In this document: piece by piece, positions 16,792 to 25,229 of the stretch
How positions within the stretch are numbered: position 1 is the first letter of the stretch
Layout: every line of letters begins with the position of its first letter
Assembly (NCBI GenBank): GCA_963712765.1
Contig: CAVQIX010000003.1
Span: 372,001-436,000, forward strand
DNA length: 64,000 nt
Source: CAXMST01 sp963712765
GTDB lineage: Bacteria > Actinomycetota > Thermoleophilia > Solirubrobacterales > 70-9
Reading direction: 5' to 3'
Translations under genes and position numbers: made by a program
The notes under the pieces: generated by a model
The model's input: only the letters and a program-made list of their open reading frames with translations
Told to the model about the DNA's origin: nothing
Databases searched by the model: none

Positions 16792-17061
16792 CTAGTCAAA
16801 GGGCTTGCCCCGCGCTCGCGCGCGGCGGTCCATCGCGTCGCCGATCAGCCAGATCGTCGGCGGCCACAGGCCGACGAACAGCGCCCTTCGCTCGGCGTTG
16901 CCGCGTTCGTCGTCGTCGACGGTCTTGGCGCGGATCCAGAGCGTGATGCAGAACACGATCGCGCCCAGTGAGGAGATGTGGAAGTGCCACCCCCGGAGCC
17001 CGAGTCTGCGCAGAAGGTCGAGGAGCATCCCTTCTACGGTATCGCGCGAGCGGCCGGCCAT
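16792..17061 (-). CDS. Small membrane protein
   Basis: Up to 89 residues; a Met at residue 12 (MLLDLLRRLGLRGWHFH) is an alternative start. There are two hydrophobic segments (SSLGAIVFCITLWIR about 30-44 and ALFVGLWPPTIWLIGDAM about 60-77) with a charged loop between and a basic tail. I recognise no family. It lies tail-to-tail with the hydrolase and head-to-head with the DUF1990-type gene. Confidence 0.6.
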   Translation of the reverse strand: MAGRSRDTVEGMLLDLLRRLGLRGWHFHISSLGAIVFCITLWIRAKTVDDDERGNAERRALFVGLWPPTIWLIGDAMDRRARARGKPFD

Positions 17062-17156
17062 ATGCTTTCCATCTGACCTCGAGGCTCAACCCATCGAGAA
17101 GACTTGCCACCGCGATCCGTTGGCCCCTCGGCGTCGGCCTTACCTCTTGGCGCTAC

Positions 17157-17789
17157 ATGTGGAGGACGACCCCGCTTCACCGGGCTGAGACCAGGGGGAG
17201 GCTCGAGGACCATCCGCCGCCGCCGCTGGACCCTGCGGTCGACGATTCGGATGTCCAGCCGCCCGAGGCGGGCACGGGCGCCTTCTTCCACCGCAATTAC
17301 CGAACGCGGATCCGCGAGGCGGCCCTTTCCCCGGAGGAGATAGTGGATCGGATCGGCGCCGACCCCGATCAGGTCCTGCCGACCGAGTTCGCCTCCTTCG
17401 AGAAGGTCCTCGGCGGGCCCGGTCGGCTCGAGCTGGGCGACGAGTACGTGGTCCGGATGGCGGCGCCATGGGACGGCCCGGTCCGGGTCGTGCGTCGCGA
17501 GCCCGCGATGTTCCGTCTTGTCACCCTCACCGACCATCTCGAGGCCGGTCAGATCGAGTTCCGCGCCTTCCGCGACGGGGAGCTCGTGATCTTTGAGATC
17601 GAGAGCTGGGCCCGCAGCAAGGACTGGCTCACCGACCTGCTCTACGACCGGCTGCGAATGAGCAAGGAGGTACAGCTCCACATGTGGACCTCGACGCTGG
17701 AGAAGATCGCCGCTCTGTCGGGGGGGCGAAGGACCGGCGGCGTCGATATCGAGACGGTCAGGATCGACGCGACGGCGCTGGATGGCTGA
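17157..17789 (+). CDS. DUF1990/SRPBCC-like protein, first of a pair
   Basis: About 210 residues from ATG 17157. Core segments GDEYVVRMAAPWDGPVRVV, GQIEFRAFRDGELVIFEIESWARS and DLLYDRLRMSKEVQLHMW resemble the DUF1990 type with a helix-grip fold. Coding-like sequence in the same frame (LATAIRWPLGVGLTSWRY) extends back to about 17090, but no ATG, GTG or TTG occurs there until a GTG at 16968 inside the opposite-strand gene, so the true start may be non-canonical or altered. It overlaps the next DUF1990 gene by 8 nt. Confidence 0.7.
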   Translation: MWRTTPLHRAETRGRLEDHPPPPLDPAVDDSDVQPPEAGTGAFFHRNYRTRIREAALSPEEIVDRIGADPDQVLPTEFASFEKVLGGPGRLELGDEYVVRMAAPWDGPVRVVRREPAMFRLVTLTDHLEAGQIEFRAFRDGELVIFEIESWARSKDWLTDLLYDRLRMSKEVQLHMWTSTLEKIAALSGGRRTGGVDIETVRIDATALDG

Positions 17790-18504
17790 CGGCCGCCGCG
17801 TACCCTCCGCCGCGGACCCGCCGTGGTTTCCCTGGCCCGGGCGGGTGAGGTCCCAGCTCTACAAGCTTGGCGAGCTGCCGTTCAACTTCGACGCCGAGCG
17901 GCTTTCCGAGGTGGCCGGGGATCCCTGGCTCGTGGACGAATACACGCGGTCCCTCCCCGGCGAGGCGCCAGGCGCGCCGGTCGAGGACGGGACGTTCGAG
18001 CGTGCCACTCAGCTGCTTGCGGACTACGACTTCACGGACCGCCGCCAGGTCCGCGCCTTCTATCTCACCGGCCGGCCGCTGGATGGTCGCGACATGCTGC
18101 TAGAGGTCCGCTTTCTGTTCGTCCGCCTGCGGATCGGCGTCAGGGTCGGAAACCTTCTCGACGAGGCGCGCGAGGTCGACGGCCGCCCGGTGCGGGCATG
18201 GGGCGTTGGCTACGGCACGCTGCTCGGACATCTCGAGCGGGGCTGGATCGACTACGAGATCTGGAAGTGGCTCGACACCGGTGAGGTCGAGTTCAAGATC
18301 CGGGCCGTCTCACGGATTGCCGAGATCCGCAACCCGATAACCCGGATCGGCTTCGGCGTCGTCGGTCGCCGCGAGCAGGTGCGTTTCGGCCGCCGCTGCG
18401 GAGAGCGGATGGAGACCCTCCTCCGGCGCGGGTTGGCCGGTGGCCCCGAGGGCCTGCCCCCGCCCATGCCGCCAGACGGCATCCACGCCTCGCCGGCGCG
18501 GTAG
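17782..18504 (+). CDS. DUF1990 family protein, second of a pair
   Basis: The 240-residue product has the family block AWGVGYGTLLGHLERGWIDYEIW (about 143-165), followed by VEFKIRAVSRIAEIRNPITRIGFGVVGRREQVRFGRRCGERM. These proteins are predicted to adopt a lipid-binding-like fold; no reaction is established. The 8-nt overlap with the preceding gene and the same strand indicate an operon and perhaps a heteromeric pair. It is convergent with the peroxiredoxin gene. Confidence 0.8.
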   Translation: MADGRRVPSAADPPWFPWPGRVRSQLYKLGELPFNFDAERLSEVAGDPWLVDEYTRSLPGEAPGAPVEDGTFERATQLLADYDFTDRRQVRAFYLTGRPLDGRDMLLEVRFLFVRLRIGVRVGNLLDEAREVDGRPVRAWGVGYGTLLGHLERGWIDYEIWKWLDTGEVEFKIRAVSRIAEIRNPITRIGFGVVGRREQVRFGRRCGERMETLLRRGLAGGPEGLPPPMPPDGIHASPAR

Positions 18505-18521
18505 TCGCCGGCTGCATCCGC

Positions 18522-19178
18522 TCAGCGCGGTTGAGGCACGATGCGGATGTAGGGCTTCGGCGACTCCCACTCGCCGTACTTCTCCTTCGCCTCCTCGTCG
18601 GAGACCGAGCCGGCGATGATCACGTCGTCGCCATCCTGCCACTGGGCCGGGGTGGCAACCTGCTCCTTCGCCGTCAGCTGCAGCGAGTCGACGACCCGCA
18701 GCACCTCGTCGAAGTTGCGCCCGGTGGTCATCGGATAGACGAGCACCAGCTTGATCTTCTTGTCCGGTCCGATCACGAAGACGTTGCGGACCGTCTGGTT
18801 GTCGGCCGGCGTCCGCTCGCCGGGGTCGCCCTCGACGTCGGCGGGAAGCATCCCGAACGCCTTCGAGACCTTGAAGTCGGAGTCGCCGATCAGTGGGTAG
18901 TTGGGAGCGGTGCCCTGCGTCTCCTCGATATCGGCGGCCCACTCGCCGTGCTTGTCGACCGGATCCACCGAGAGCCCGATGATCTTGACGCCGCGCTCGT
19001 CGAACGCCGGCTTGATCGAGGCCATGTAGCCGAGCTCGGTCGTGCAGACCGGGGTGAAATCCTTCGGATGCGAGAACAGAACCACCCATGAGTCGCCGGC
19101 CCAATCGTGGAAGTTGATAGTTCCCTCGGTGGTCTCCGCCTCGAAGTCAGGTGCGGTGTCGCCGATAGTCAGTGTCAT
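18522..19178 (-). CDS. 1-Cys (Prx6-type) peroxiredoxin
   Basis: The 218-residue product shows DFEAETTEGTINFHDWAG, the catalytic block FSHPKDFTPVCTTELG with peroxidatic Cys45, and the Prx6-type C-terminal half (PADNQTVRNVFVIGPDKKIKLVLVYPMTTGRNFDEVLRVVDSLQ). There is no resolving Cys in the usual position, so it should be recycled by an external thiol. It reduces peroxides in the cytoplasm. The upstream region holds three GATTG-type direct repeats, a candidate stress-response control element. Confidence 0.93.
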   Translation of the reverse strand: MTLTIGDTAPDFEAETTEGTINFHDWAGDSWVVLFSHPKDFTPVCTTELGYMASIKPAFDERGVKIIGLSVDPVDKHGEWAADIEETQGTAPNYPLIGDSDFKVSKAFGMLPADVEGDPGERTPADNQTVRNVFVIGPDKKIKLVLVYPMTTGRNFDEVLRVVDSLQLTAKEQVATPAQWQDGDDVIIAGSVSDEEAKEKYGEWESPKPYIRIVPQPR

Positions 19179-19189
19179 CTGGGGCCTCC

Positions 19190-19237
19190 GATTGGGATAA
19201 TTTCTGATTGGTATTCAGGGGTTTGACCGATTGTATT
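19190..19237. promoter_or_regulatory. Three spaced direct repeats upstream of the peroxiredoxin gene
   Basis: On the + strand GATTGGGAT (19190-19198), GATTGGTAT (19206-19214) and GATTGTATT (19229-19237) recur within 48 bp just before the peroxiredoxin start. The stretch is unusually AT-rich. A regulator-binding array is plausible; no known box is matched. Confidence 0.4.
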
Positions 19238-19283
19238 GTCCCCCCGGCCCGTGCGCGCTCGCTTCGGCCCAGCGGCTGGGCCC

Positions 19284-20345
19284 TTACAGCTCGACCCCGA
19301 CCAGGGTCGGCTCGGGGACCAGCTCTACCCCGAAGGCGGATTCGACCCCGTCGCGGAGCTCGCGTGCCAGCCCGATCAGCTCGGCGGCGGTTGCGCCGCC
19401 GCGGTTGACCAGCGCGAGCGAGTGCTTGGAGGAGACGCCGGCGCGGCCCTCCCCGTACCCGGGGCCGTAGCCGGCCCGCTGCAAAAGCCACGCCGCCGAG
19501 GTCTTGATCCGTCCGTCGGGCTCGGGCCAGCTCGGCGGCGTCTGCGCCGCGCCGAGCCGTTCCGCAGCGCGGCTCCGCATCGCCTCGAACTCTCCCGGCG
19601 TCAGGATCGGGTTGGTGAAGAACGATCCTGCGCTGACCGAGTCGGGGTCGGCGGGATCGATGACCATGCCTTTGCTGCGCCGCAGCGCCAGTACCGCCTC
19701 GCGCACCTCGGCCAGCGGCGCCGACTCGCCGACCCCGACGCCGAGCGACTCGGCGAGCTGGGCGTAGGCGAGGGGGCGGCTGCGCCCGGAACGCTCGAGC
19801 TCGAAGACGACCTCGAGCACCAGAAAGCGATGGCTGCCCTTGAAGGAGCTGGTGCGATAACCGAAGCCACACTGCTCGGGGGTGAGCTCCACGTGCTCGC
19901 GGGCACCGCGGTCGTAGGCCCGGACCGAGAGGATCGTGTCCGCCACCTCCTGGCCGTAGGCGCCGACGTTCTGGATCGGCGTCGCTCCGGTCGATCCGGG
20001 AATCCCCGAGAGCGCCTCGATCCCGCAGAGGCCGTCGTCGACGCAATCGGCCACGAGTTGGTCCCAGTGCTCCCCCGCAGCGACCCGCAGGCGGGTAGCG
20101 TCGGGGCCCTCATCGCGCTCGATCCCGAGCGATCTGACCGCCACCGCCGGGCCGCGCCATCCGTCATCGGCGATGACCAGGTTCGAGCCGCCGGCGATCA
20201 GCAGCGGCGGCGTGCCGCCGGCGTCAGCCTCGTCAACCGCCTCGACCAGCTCACCGGTGCTCTCGGCCTCGATCAGGGTCGGGGTCGGCCCCCCGAGCCG
20301 GAGCGTGGTCATGGTCGCCAGCTGTACATCCCTTCTGACCTGCAT
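19284..20345 (-). CDS. murB: UDP-N-acetylenolpyruvoylglucosamine reductase
   Basis: The 353-residue flavoenzyme reduces UDP-GlcNAc-enolpyruvate to UDP-MurNAc in peptidoglycan synthesis. It has the FAD-binding segments LLIAGGSNLVIADDGW and GIEALSGIPGSTGATPIQNVGAYGQEV, then the FGYRTSSFK block, SAGSFFTNPIL with the catalytic Ser, and a C-terminal Glu in PEPTLVGVEL. Length and the Tyr-containing loop fit type I MurB. It stands alone, not in a division-cell-wall cluster. A TAGGCT hexamer lies 9 nt before the ATG. Confidence 0.95.
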   Translation of the reverse strand: MQVRRDVQLATMTTLRLGGPTPTLIEAESTGELVEAVDEADAGGTPPLLIAGGSNLVIADDGWRGPAVAVRSLGIERDEGPDATRLRVAAGEHWDQLVADCVDDGLCGIEALSGIPGSTGATPIQNVGAYGQEVADTILSVRAYDRGAREHVELTPEQCGFGYRTSSFKGSHRFLVLEVVFELERSGRSRPLAYAQLAESLGVGVGESAPLAEVREAVLALRRSKGMVIDPADPDSVSAGSFFTNPILTPGEFEAMRSRAAERLGAAQTPPSWPEPDGRIKTSAAWLLQRAGYGPGYGEGRAGVSSKHSLALVNRGGATAAELIGLARELRDGVESAFGVELVPEPTLVGVEL

Positions 20346-20354
20346 CCGGCTGAC

Positions 20355-20360
20355 AGCCTA
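20355..20360 (-). promoter_or_regulatory. Leaderless -10 candidate for murB (TAGGCT)
   Basis: TAGGCT on the minus strand ends 9 nt before the murB ATG at 20345. Confidence 0.4.
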
Positions 20361-20427
20361 CGGGCGATCCGCTCCTGTGGGAGGCTCTGACGATGAAGAG
20401 AGCGGCGCCCGCAACGGAGGGCTCCTG

Positions 20428-20820
20428 ATGCTGGTTGCGGACTCGACCCTCTGGGAGAGCGTCCTCTACCTGCACCTGCTGGCAATGGCGTTCTTCGTCG
20501 GCGGCCAGCTCGTCGTCGGGGTGGCGGTCGTGCCGGTCGAGCGCACCCAGCCCGACCGCCAGCGGCTGCGAGCGATCGCCCGCCGCTTCGGGTTCGGCTC
20601 GCTGGTGGCGATCGCCGTCTTGCTCGCGACTGGAGCGGCGATGGCGACCCATGAGCGGCTCTGGAGCGACAGCGTGCTGCAGGTAAAGCTTGGCCTGGTC
20701 GCGGCGGTGCTCGTCCTCACCGCCGTCCACCTGGCCCGACCGCGGGCCCACATCCTGCAGATCGCGATCCTGCTCGTCTCCCTGGCGATCGTCTGGCTCG
20801 GCCTCGATCTGGCCCGCTGA
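20428..20820 (+). CDS. CopD/DUF2269-like four-helix membrane protein
   Basis: The start is ATG 20428, supported by GGAGG 7 nt upstream. The 130-residue product has four predicted helices: YLHLLAMAFFVGGQLVVGVAVV, FGSLVAIAVLLATGAA, LQVKLGLVAAVLVLTAVHL and ILQIAILLVSLAIVWLGLDL. The His in the first helix (YLHLL) and in the third (AVHLARPRAH) resemble CopD-like or cytochrome-b-like membrane proteins that may bind haem or copper; this is inferred from layout only. Confidence 0.68.
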   Translation: MLVADSTLWESVLYLHLLAMAFFVGGQLVVGVAVVPVERTQPDRQRLRAIARRFGFGSLVAIAVLLATGAAMATHERLWSDSVLQVKLGLVAAVLVLTAVHLARPRAHILQIAILLVSLAIVWLGLDLAR

Positions 20821-20894
20821 GACCGCGCCCGGCGCCGCGCAGGACCCTCGACCGGGTAGGGTCGATTGACCCGAAGAGACGAGAGGACGACCTG

Positions 20895-21932
20895 ATGGCC
20901 ACCAACCGACGCCTACTGCTCAAGTCGCGACCCGAGGGGAGGGTCTCGCTGGAGAACTTCACAGTCGATGAGGCTGAGGTGCCGGATCCGGGCGAGGGCG
21001 AGGCGATCGTCAAGACCCTCTATCTCTCGCTTGACCCGACCAACCGGGTCTGGATGGCCGGCGACTCCTACCTGCCGGCGGTCAAGGAGGGCGAGGTGAT
21101 GCGCGGCATGGGCCTGGGTCAGATCGTGGCATCCAACAGCGACGACTACGCGGTCGGTGACCTCTGCGTCGGTACGCCCGGCTGGCAGGAATACGCGAGC
21201 ACGGCCGAGGCGCAGATGCCGTGGAACGTGCTGCCGCGGGGGACCGGCCTGCCGCCGACGACGATGCTCGGCGCACTCGGGATGACCGGGATGACCGCCT
21301 TCTGGGGGGTCACTGATATCTGCGAGGTCAAGGAGGGCGAGACCTTCGTCGTCGACGGCGCCGCCGGCGCGGTCGGCTCGGTCGCGGGCCAGGTCGCGAA
21401 GGCGCTCGGCGCCCGGGTCGTCGGAATCGCCGGCACCCCGGAGAAGTGCGGGTGGCTCACCTCCGAGCTCGGCTTCGACGCGGCCGTCTGCTACCGGGAC
21501 GAGGATTACGCCCAGCAGCTCGAGGACGCCTGCCCCGATGGCGTCGACGCTCAGTTCGAGAACGTCGGCGGCGAGATCATGGACACCGTCTACAACCTGC
21601 TCAACGTCGGCGGGCGGATGGCCGTCTGCGGGATGATCGGCGAGTACAACGACGACCGCCCCCCGGCCTTCCCGACCAACTTCGGCCGCATGGTCTTCGC
21701 CCGCCTGAAGATCCAGGGCTTCCTGATCCTCGACTACGCCGGCCGCACCGGGGAGGCGCTCGGCCAGATGGTCCCCTGGATGCAGGAGGGCAAGCTCAAG
21801 CACGAGGAGACGCTGGTCGAGGGCGGCATCACCGAGGCGCCCGAGACCCTGAACATGCTCTTCGACGGCGACAACCGCGGCAAGCTGATCCTCGAGGTCG
21901 GCGGGCCCGAGGTGGAGGTCCCCCAGGCCTGA
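20895..21932 (+). CDS. NADPH-dependent medium-chain reductase (prostaglandin/curcumin reductase type)
   Basis: The 345-residue product is a zinc-free MDR enzyme. It begins with NRRLLLKSRPEGRVSLENFTVDE and LYLSLDPTNRVWM, typical of the leukotriene B4 12-hydroxydehydrogenase/curcumin reductase branch. The Rossmann motif is VVDGAAGAVGSVAGQVAKALGARVVGIAG (about 155-183), followed by QFENVGGEIMDTVYNLLNVGGRMAVCGMI. These enzymes reduce alpha,beta-unsaturated ketones or alkenals with NADPH. GAGAGGA about 8 nt before the ATG supports the start. Confidence 0.88.
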   Translation: MATNRRLLLKSRPEGRVSLENFTVDEAEVPDPGEGEAIVKTLYLSLDPTNRVWMAGDSYLPAVKEGEVMRGMGLGQIVASNSDDYAVGDLCVGTPGWQEYASTAEAQMPWNVLPRGTGLPPTTMLGALGMTGMTAFWGVTDICEVKEGETFVVDGAAGAVGSVAGQVAKALGARVVGIAGTPEKCGWLTSELGFDAAVCYRDEDYAQQLEDACPDGVDAQFENVGGEIMDTVYNLLNVGGRMAVCGMIGEYNDDRPPAFPTNFGRMVFARLKIQGFLILDYAGRTGEALGQMVPWMQEGKLKHEETLVEGGITEAPETLNMLFDGDNRGKLILEVGGPEVEVPQA

Positions 21933-22075
21933 CGACGGCCAGGGCCAGGGCGGGCTTTCGCGTTCGTGACGTCACGCTGTCTCTGTGACCGCGTCTCCGG
22001 GGGAGGATTCATCGACCCGAAGCCGTCTAGAGTTCGCATCGTCCCCGTAGGCCGCTCCCCCGACCGGGCGGGGCG

Positions 22076-23881
22076 ATGAACAGAGAGCAGAGTTCGATGG
22101 AACCCACCGCCAGCGCCGAGCAGTCCCACTCCCCGGAGGCCACGAACGGCGACGCCGCCGACGGCGTGCTCCTCAACCCCCACACCTACGAGGGCGCTGA
22201 CCTTGACCCTGCCTCGCGGCGGATCATGCGGGCGACGATCGAGTGGTTCGAGACCCGAGGCAAGGAGGCCCTCAAGGAGGCTGACCACGAGCGCACCTTC
22301 TACCGGGACTTCATCGGCTTCCAGGCCTCTGAGAAGGCGTTCGCGACGTTGCTCACGCCCGAGCGCGACGCCGACGGAGATGCCGACAAGCGCTGGGACA
22401 CGTACCGCAACTGCCACTTCAATGAGATCACCGGCTTCTACGGGCTTGCCTACTGGTACACCTGGCAGGTCTCGATCCTCGGCCTCGGGCCGATCATGAT
22501 GTCGGAGAACGGGTCTGCCCGCGCAAAGGCGGCGGGACTGCTCGACGACGGCGCGATCTTCGCCTTCGGCCTCTCCGAGCAGGCCCACGGCGCCGATATC
22601 TACACCACCGACATGGTGCTGGAGCCGGACCCGGAGGTCGAGGGCGGCTTCCGCGCCAGCGGCGCCAAGTACTACATCGGCAACGGCAACGAGGCCGGCA
22701 TGGTCTCGGTCTTCGGCCGCCGGGCCGACGTCGAGGGCCCCGACGGCTACGTCTTCTTCGCCGCCGACTCCCAGCATCCCAACTACAACCTGATCAAGAA
22801 CGTCGTCAACTCCCAGAGCTACGTCTCCAACTTCGAGCTCGACGACTATCCGGTGGCGCCCGGTGACGTCCTTCACACCGGCAAGGAGGCGTTCAACGCC
22901 GCCCTGAACACGATCAACGTTGGCAAGTTCAACCTCGGTTTCGCCTCGATCGGGATCTGTACGCATGCGCTCTACGAGGGCATCACCCACGCCGAGAACC
23001 GGGTCCTGTTCGGCTCCAGGGTTACCGAGTTCCCGCACGTGCGCCAGCTGCTCGCCGACGCCTACGCGCGCCTTGTGGCGATGAAGCTGTTCGGCCGCAG
23101 GGCGATCGACTACATGCGCTCGGCGACCCCCGAGGACCGCCGCTACCTGCTCTTCAACCCGCTCACGAAGATGAAGGTGACGACCGAGGGCGAGAAGGTC
23201 GTCGACAACATCTGGGACGTGATCGCGGCCAAGGGCTTCGAGAAGGACATGTACTTTGAGATGGCAGCCCGCGACATCCGCGCCCTGCCCAAGCTCGAGG
23301 GAACCGTGCACGTGAACATGGCTTTGGTGCTCAAGTTCATGGCGGGGTACCTGTTCAACCCGGGCGAGTTCGATCCGGTTCCGCAGCGCACCGACCCCAG
23401 CGACGACACCTTCCTCTTCGACCAGGGCCCGACGCGGGGGCTCTCGAAGATCCAGTTCGCCGACTGGGAGGAGGTCTACGCCCGCTTCGACCACGTCCCT
23501 AACGTCGCCCGCTTCGCCGAGCAGGCCGGCTCCCTGAAGGAGCTGCTGACCACCGCGCCGCCCGACGAGCACCAGCAGAAGGATCTCGACTACCTGCTCA
23601 CCCTGGGCGAGCTCTTCACCCTGATCCCCTACGGACAGCTGATCCTCGAGCAGGCCGAGCTCACCGATCTCGCGGCCGACACCCTCGATCAGATCTTCGA
23701 CGTCTTCGTTCGCGATTTCTCGGCCTACGCGATCGAGCTGCATGGCAAGACCTCGGCCACCGCCGAGCAGCAGGACTGGGCTCTGCGGGCGGTCACCAAG
23801 CCGGTCGGCGACCCCGAGCGCTTCGACGCCGTCGTCGCCAAGGTCCGCGGTCTCGCCGGGGCCTACGAGATGGCCCCCTGA
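22076..23881 (+). CDS. Acyl-CoA dehydrogenase family protein (long form)
   Basis: The 601-residue product is much longer than classic 380-residue acyl-CoA dehydrogenases. It carries GAIFAFGLSEQAHGADIYTTDMVL (FAD/substrate segment), YYIGNGNEAGMVSVFGRRAD, FNAALNTINVGKFNLGFASIGICTHALYEGITHAENR and FGSRVTEFPHVRQLLADAYARLVAMKLF, which follow the family order. A flavin-dependent desaturation or oxidation of acyl-CoA is expected. The extended C-terminus is helical. Two near starts exist (22076 and 22097); I keep the first. It follows the MDR reductase by about 140 bp. Confidence 0.85.
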   Translation: MNREQSSMEPTASAEQSHSPEATNGDAADGVLLNPHTYEGADLDPASRRIMRATIEWFETRGKEALKEADHERTFYRDFIGFQASEKAFATLLTPERDADGDADKRWDTYRNCHFNEITGFYGLAYWYTWQVSILGLGPIMMSENGSARAKAAGLLDDGAIFAFGLSEQAHGADIYTTDMVLEPDPEVEGGFRASGAKYYIGNGNEAGMVSVFGRRADVEGPDGYVFFAADSQHPNYNLIKNVVNSQSYVSNFELDDYPVAPGDVLHTGKEAFNAALNTINVGKFNLGFASIGICTHALYEGITHAENRVLFGSRVTEFPHVRQLLADAYARLVAMKLFGRRAIDYMRSATPEDRRYLLFNPLTKMKVTTEGEKVVDNIWDVIAAKGFEKDMYFEMAARDIRALPKLEGTVHVNMALVLKFMAGYLFNPGEFDPVPQRTDPSDDTFLFDQGPTRGLSKIQFADWEEVYARFDHVPNVARFAEQAGSLKELLTTAPPDEHQQKDLDYLLTLGELFTLIPYGQLILEQAELTDLAADTLDQIFDVFVRDFSAYAIELHGKTSATAEQQDWALRAVTKPVGDPERFDAVVAKVRGLAGAYEMAP

Positions 23882-23915
23882 CCGCGCCGGCCGCCGAGCT
23901 CGCCCGCAGCGGCGC

Positions 23916-24797
23916 TCAGGCCGGCTCGGCCTCGACCGCCCGCACCGGCGCGGGGGTCAACGCGGCCGCGACGATCACCAGGGCGAAGGCGAGGATCCTG
24001 ACCGTGAAGCCGAGAGTGTCGTCCGGGAGGGGCTCCTCGAAGACGAGCGGTCCGGCGGCGATCGTGAACCCGTTGGCGGCGACGCTGGTGATCGCGATCA
24101 CCGGCACCGCCTTGCCGATCTGCAGGCTCTTGGCGGAGACGATCAGCCCGACGATCGAGTAGACGAGGATCAGCAGCGCCAGCGGGCTTACGACGATGGC
24201 CAGCGCGCTCTCGGATCCGAGCCCGTCGCTGGCCGCCTTGATCGCCGTATCGGAGGTGGCCCACAGGAGCCCGGCGGAGGCGCCGAGGGCGACGCCGGCG
24301 TGGTGGGTCTTCTGACCGAAGTAGCCGACGACACCGGCGGCGATGCTGACCGCCACCAGGAAGCTGATCAGCCTGGCGCTCTCGAAGTCGGAGTGCGCCT
24401 CGCTGCCGGCTCCGTCGAGGGTGGCCGCCAGGAAAGCGAGGCCGAGGGCGGCCAGGCCGACGCCGATCCACTCACGGCGGGTGACGCTGTGGGCGAAGAG
24501 CCGGTCCGCGGTGACCGTGAGTAGGACCAGGCCGCCGGCGATCACCGACTGCACGAGGCTGATCGGGGCAAGCGACAGGGCCGCGACGTGAAAGCCCCAG
24601 CCGACGGTCGCGATCACGATGCCGAGCGTGTACCAGGGGTTCTTGAACAGGACCAGCGAGCTGCGCACCGGCCGGCTCCACTCGACATCGGGGGAGGCGA
24701 CGGCCCCTCGGTGCTTGTAGAGGAAGCCCAGCACGGAGGCGAAGGCGGTGGCCACCGCGAACAGCAGCCCGATCTGAACGGATAGGGAGAGGTCCAT
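23916..24797 (-). CDS. DMT-superfamily-like membrane protein
   Basis: The 293-residue product has about nine to ten hydrophobic helices, beginning LSVQIGLLFAVATAFASVLGFLYKHRGA. The layout (two five-helix halves, the second starting near residue 150) and segments such as LAPISLVQSVIAGGLVLLTVTADRLF resemble the DMT/EamA and NIPA-like transporters. The substrate cannot be inferred; NIPA relatives move Mg2+. It is convergent with the acyl-CoA dehydrogenase gene. Confidence 0.75.
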   Translation of the reverse strand: MDLSLSVQIGLLFAVATAFASVLGFLYKHRGAVASPDVEWSRPVRSSLVLFKNPWYTLGIVIATVGWGFHVAALSLAPISLVQSVIAGGLVLLTVTADRLFAHSVTRREWIGVGLAALGLAFLAATLDGAGSEAHSDFESARLISFLVAVSIAAGVVGYFGQKTHHAGVALGASAGLLWATSDTAIKAASDGLGSESALAIVVSPLALLILVYSIVGLIVSAKSLQIGKAVPVIAITSVAANGFTIAAGPLVFEEPLPDDTLGFTVRILAFALVIVAAALTPAPVRAVEAEPA

Positions 24798-24859
24798 CGG
24801 GGGGCAGCGCAGGGTAGCGCGGCCACCTCAAGTGGCATTGAAGCCGGTGCGCTACCGGC

Positions 24860-25168
24860 TCAGGCGACGGTGTCGGGCGGCGGCTCTCTCTGGTCGTCGG
24901 GCTTCAGTGCGGTCGGCTCGCCCCTGTCGCCCTCGAGCTCGCGCTCCATCTCATCCTCGAGGCGGACGGCGCGCATCGCGTGCTCGTCGGGCAGCTTGTC
25001 GAGCACCTCACGGATCACGCCGTGGACGTCGGACTCCTCATGGCCGAAGTCGTCGAGCAGGGAGTGCAGCGCGGTGTGGGTGATCTTCAGCTGGGCAGGG
25101 GTGAGCTCCAGGTGGTAGCGGAAGGGGCCCGTGCTGGCCGTGCTGGTTGTGTCGTCTCGATCGCTCAC
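24860..25168 (-). CDS. Small acidic cytosolic protein
   Basis: About 102 residues from GTG 25168 (VSDRDDTTSTASTG). The core GPFRYHLELTPAQLKITHTALHSLLDDFGHEESDVHGVIREVLDKLPDEHAMRAVRLEDEM is probably helical and well conserved in style; the tail is disordered. I know of no function. It ends upstream of the DMT-like gene on the same strand. Confidence 0.6.
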   Translation of the reverse strand: MSDRDDTTSTASTGPFRYHLELTPAQLKITHTALHSLLDDFGHEESDVHGVIREVLDKLPDEHAMRAVRLEDEMERELEGDRGEPTALKPDDQREPPPDTVA

Positions 25169-25229
25169 TGTCTCACCGTTGCTCGATTCCAATGCCGACT
25201 TTACGCGGATCTGCCTTCGGAGGGGCGGC

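Noticed and set aside
21734..23743. A 669-codon minus-strand open frame opposite the acyl-CoA dehydrogenase
   Set aside because: It spans the ends of two real + strand genes and reads as low-complexity Gly/Val/Glu/Arg antisense sequence.
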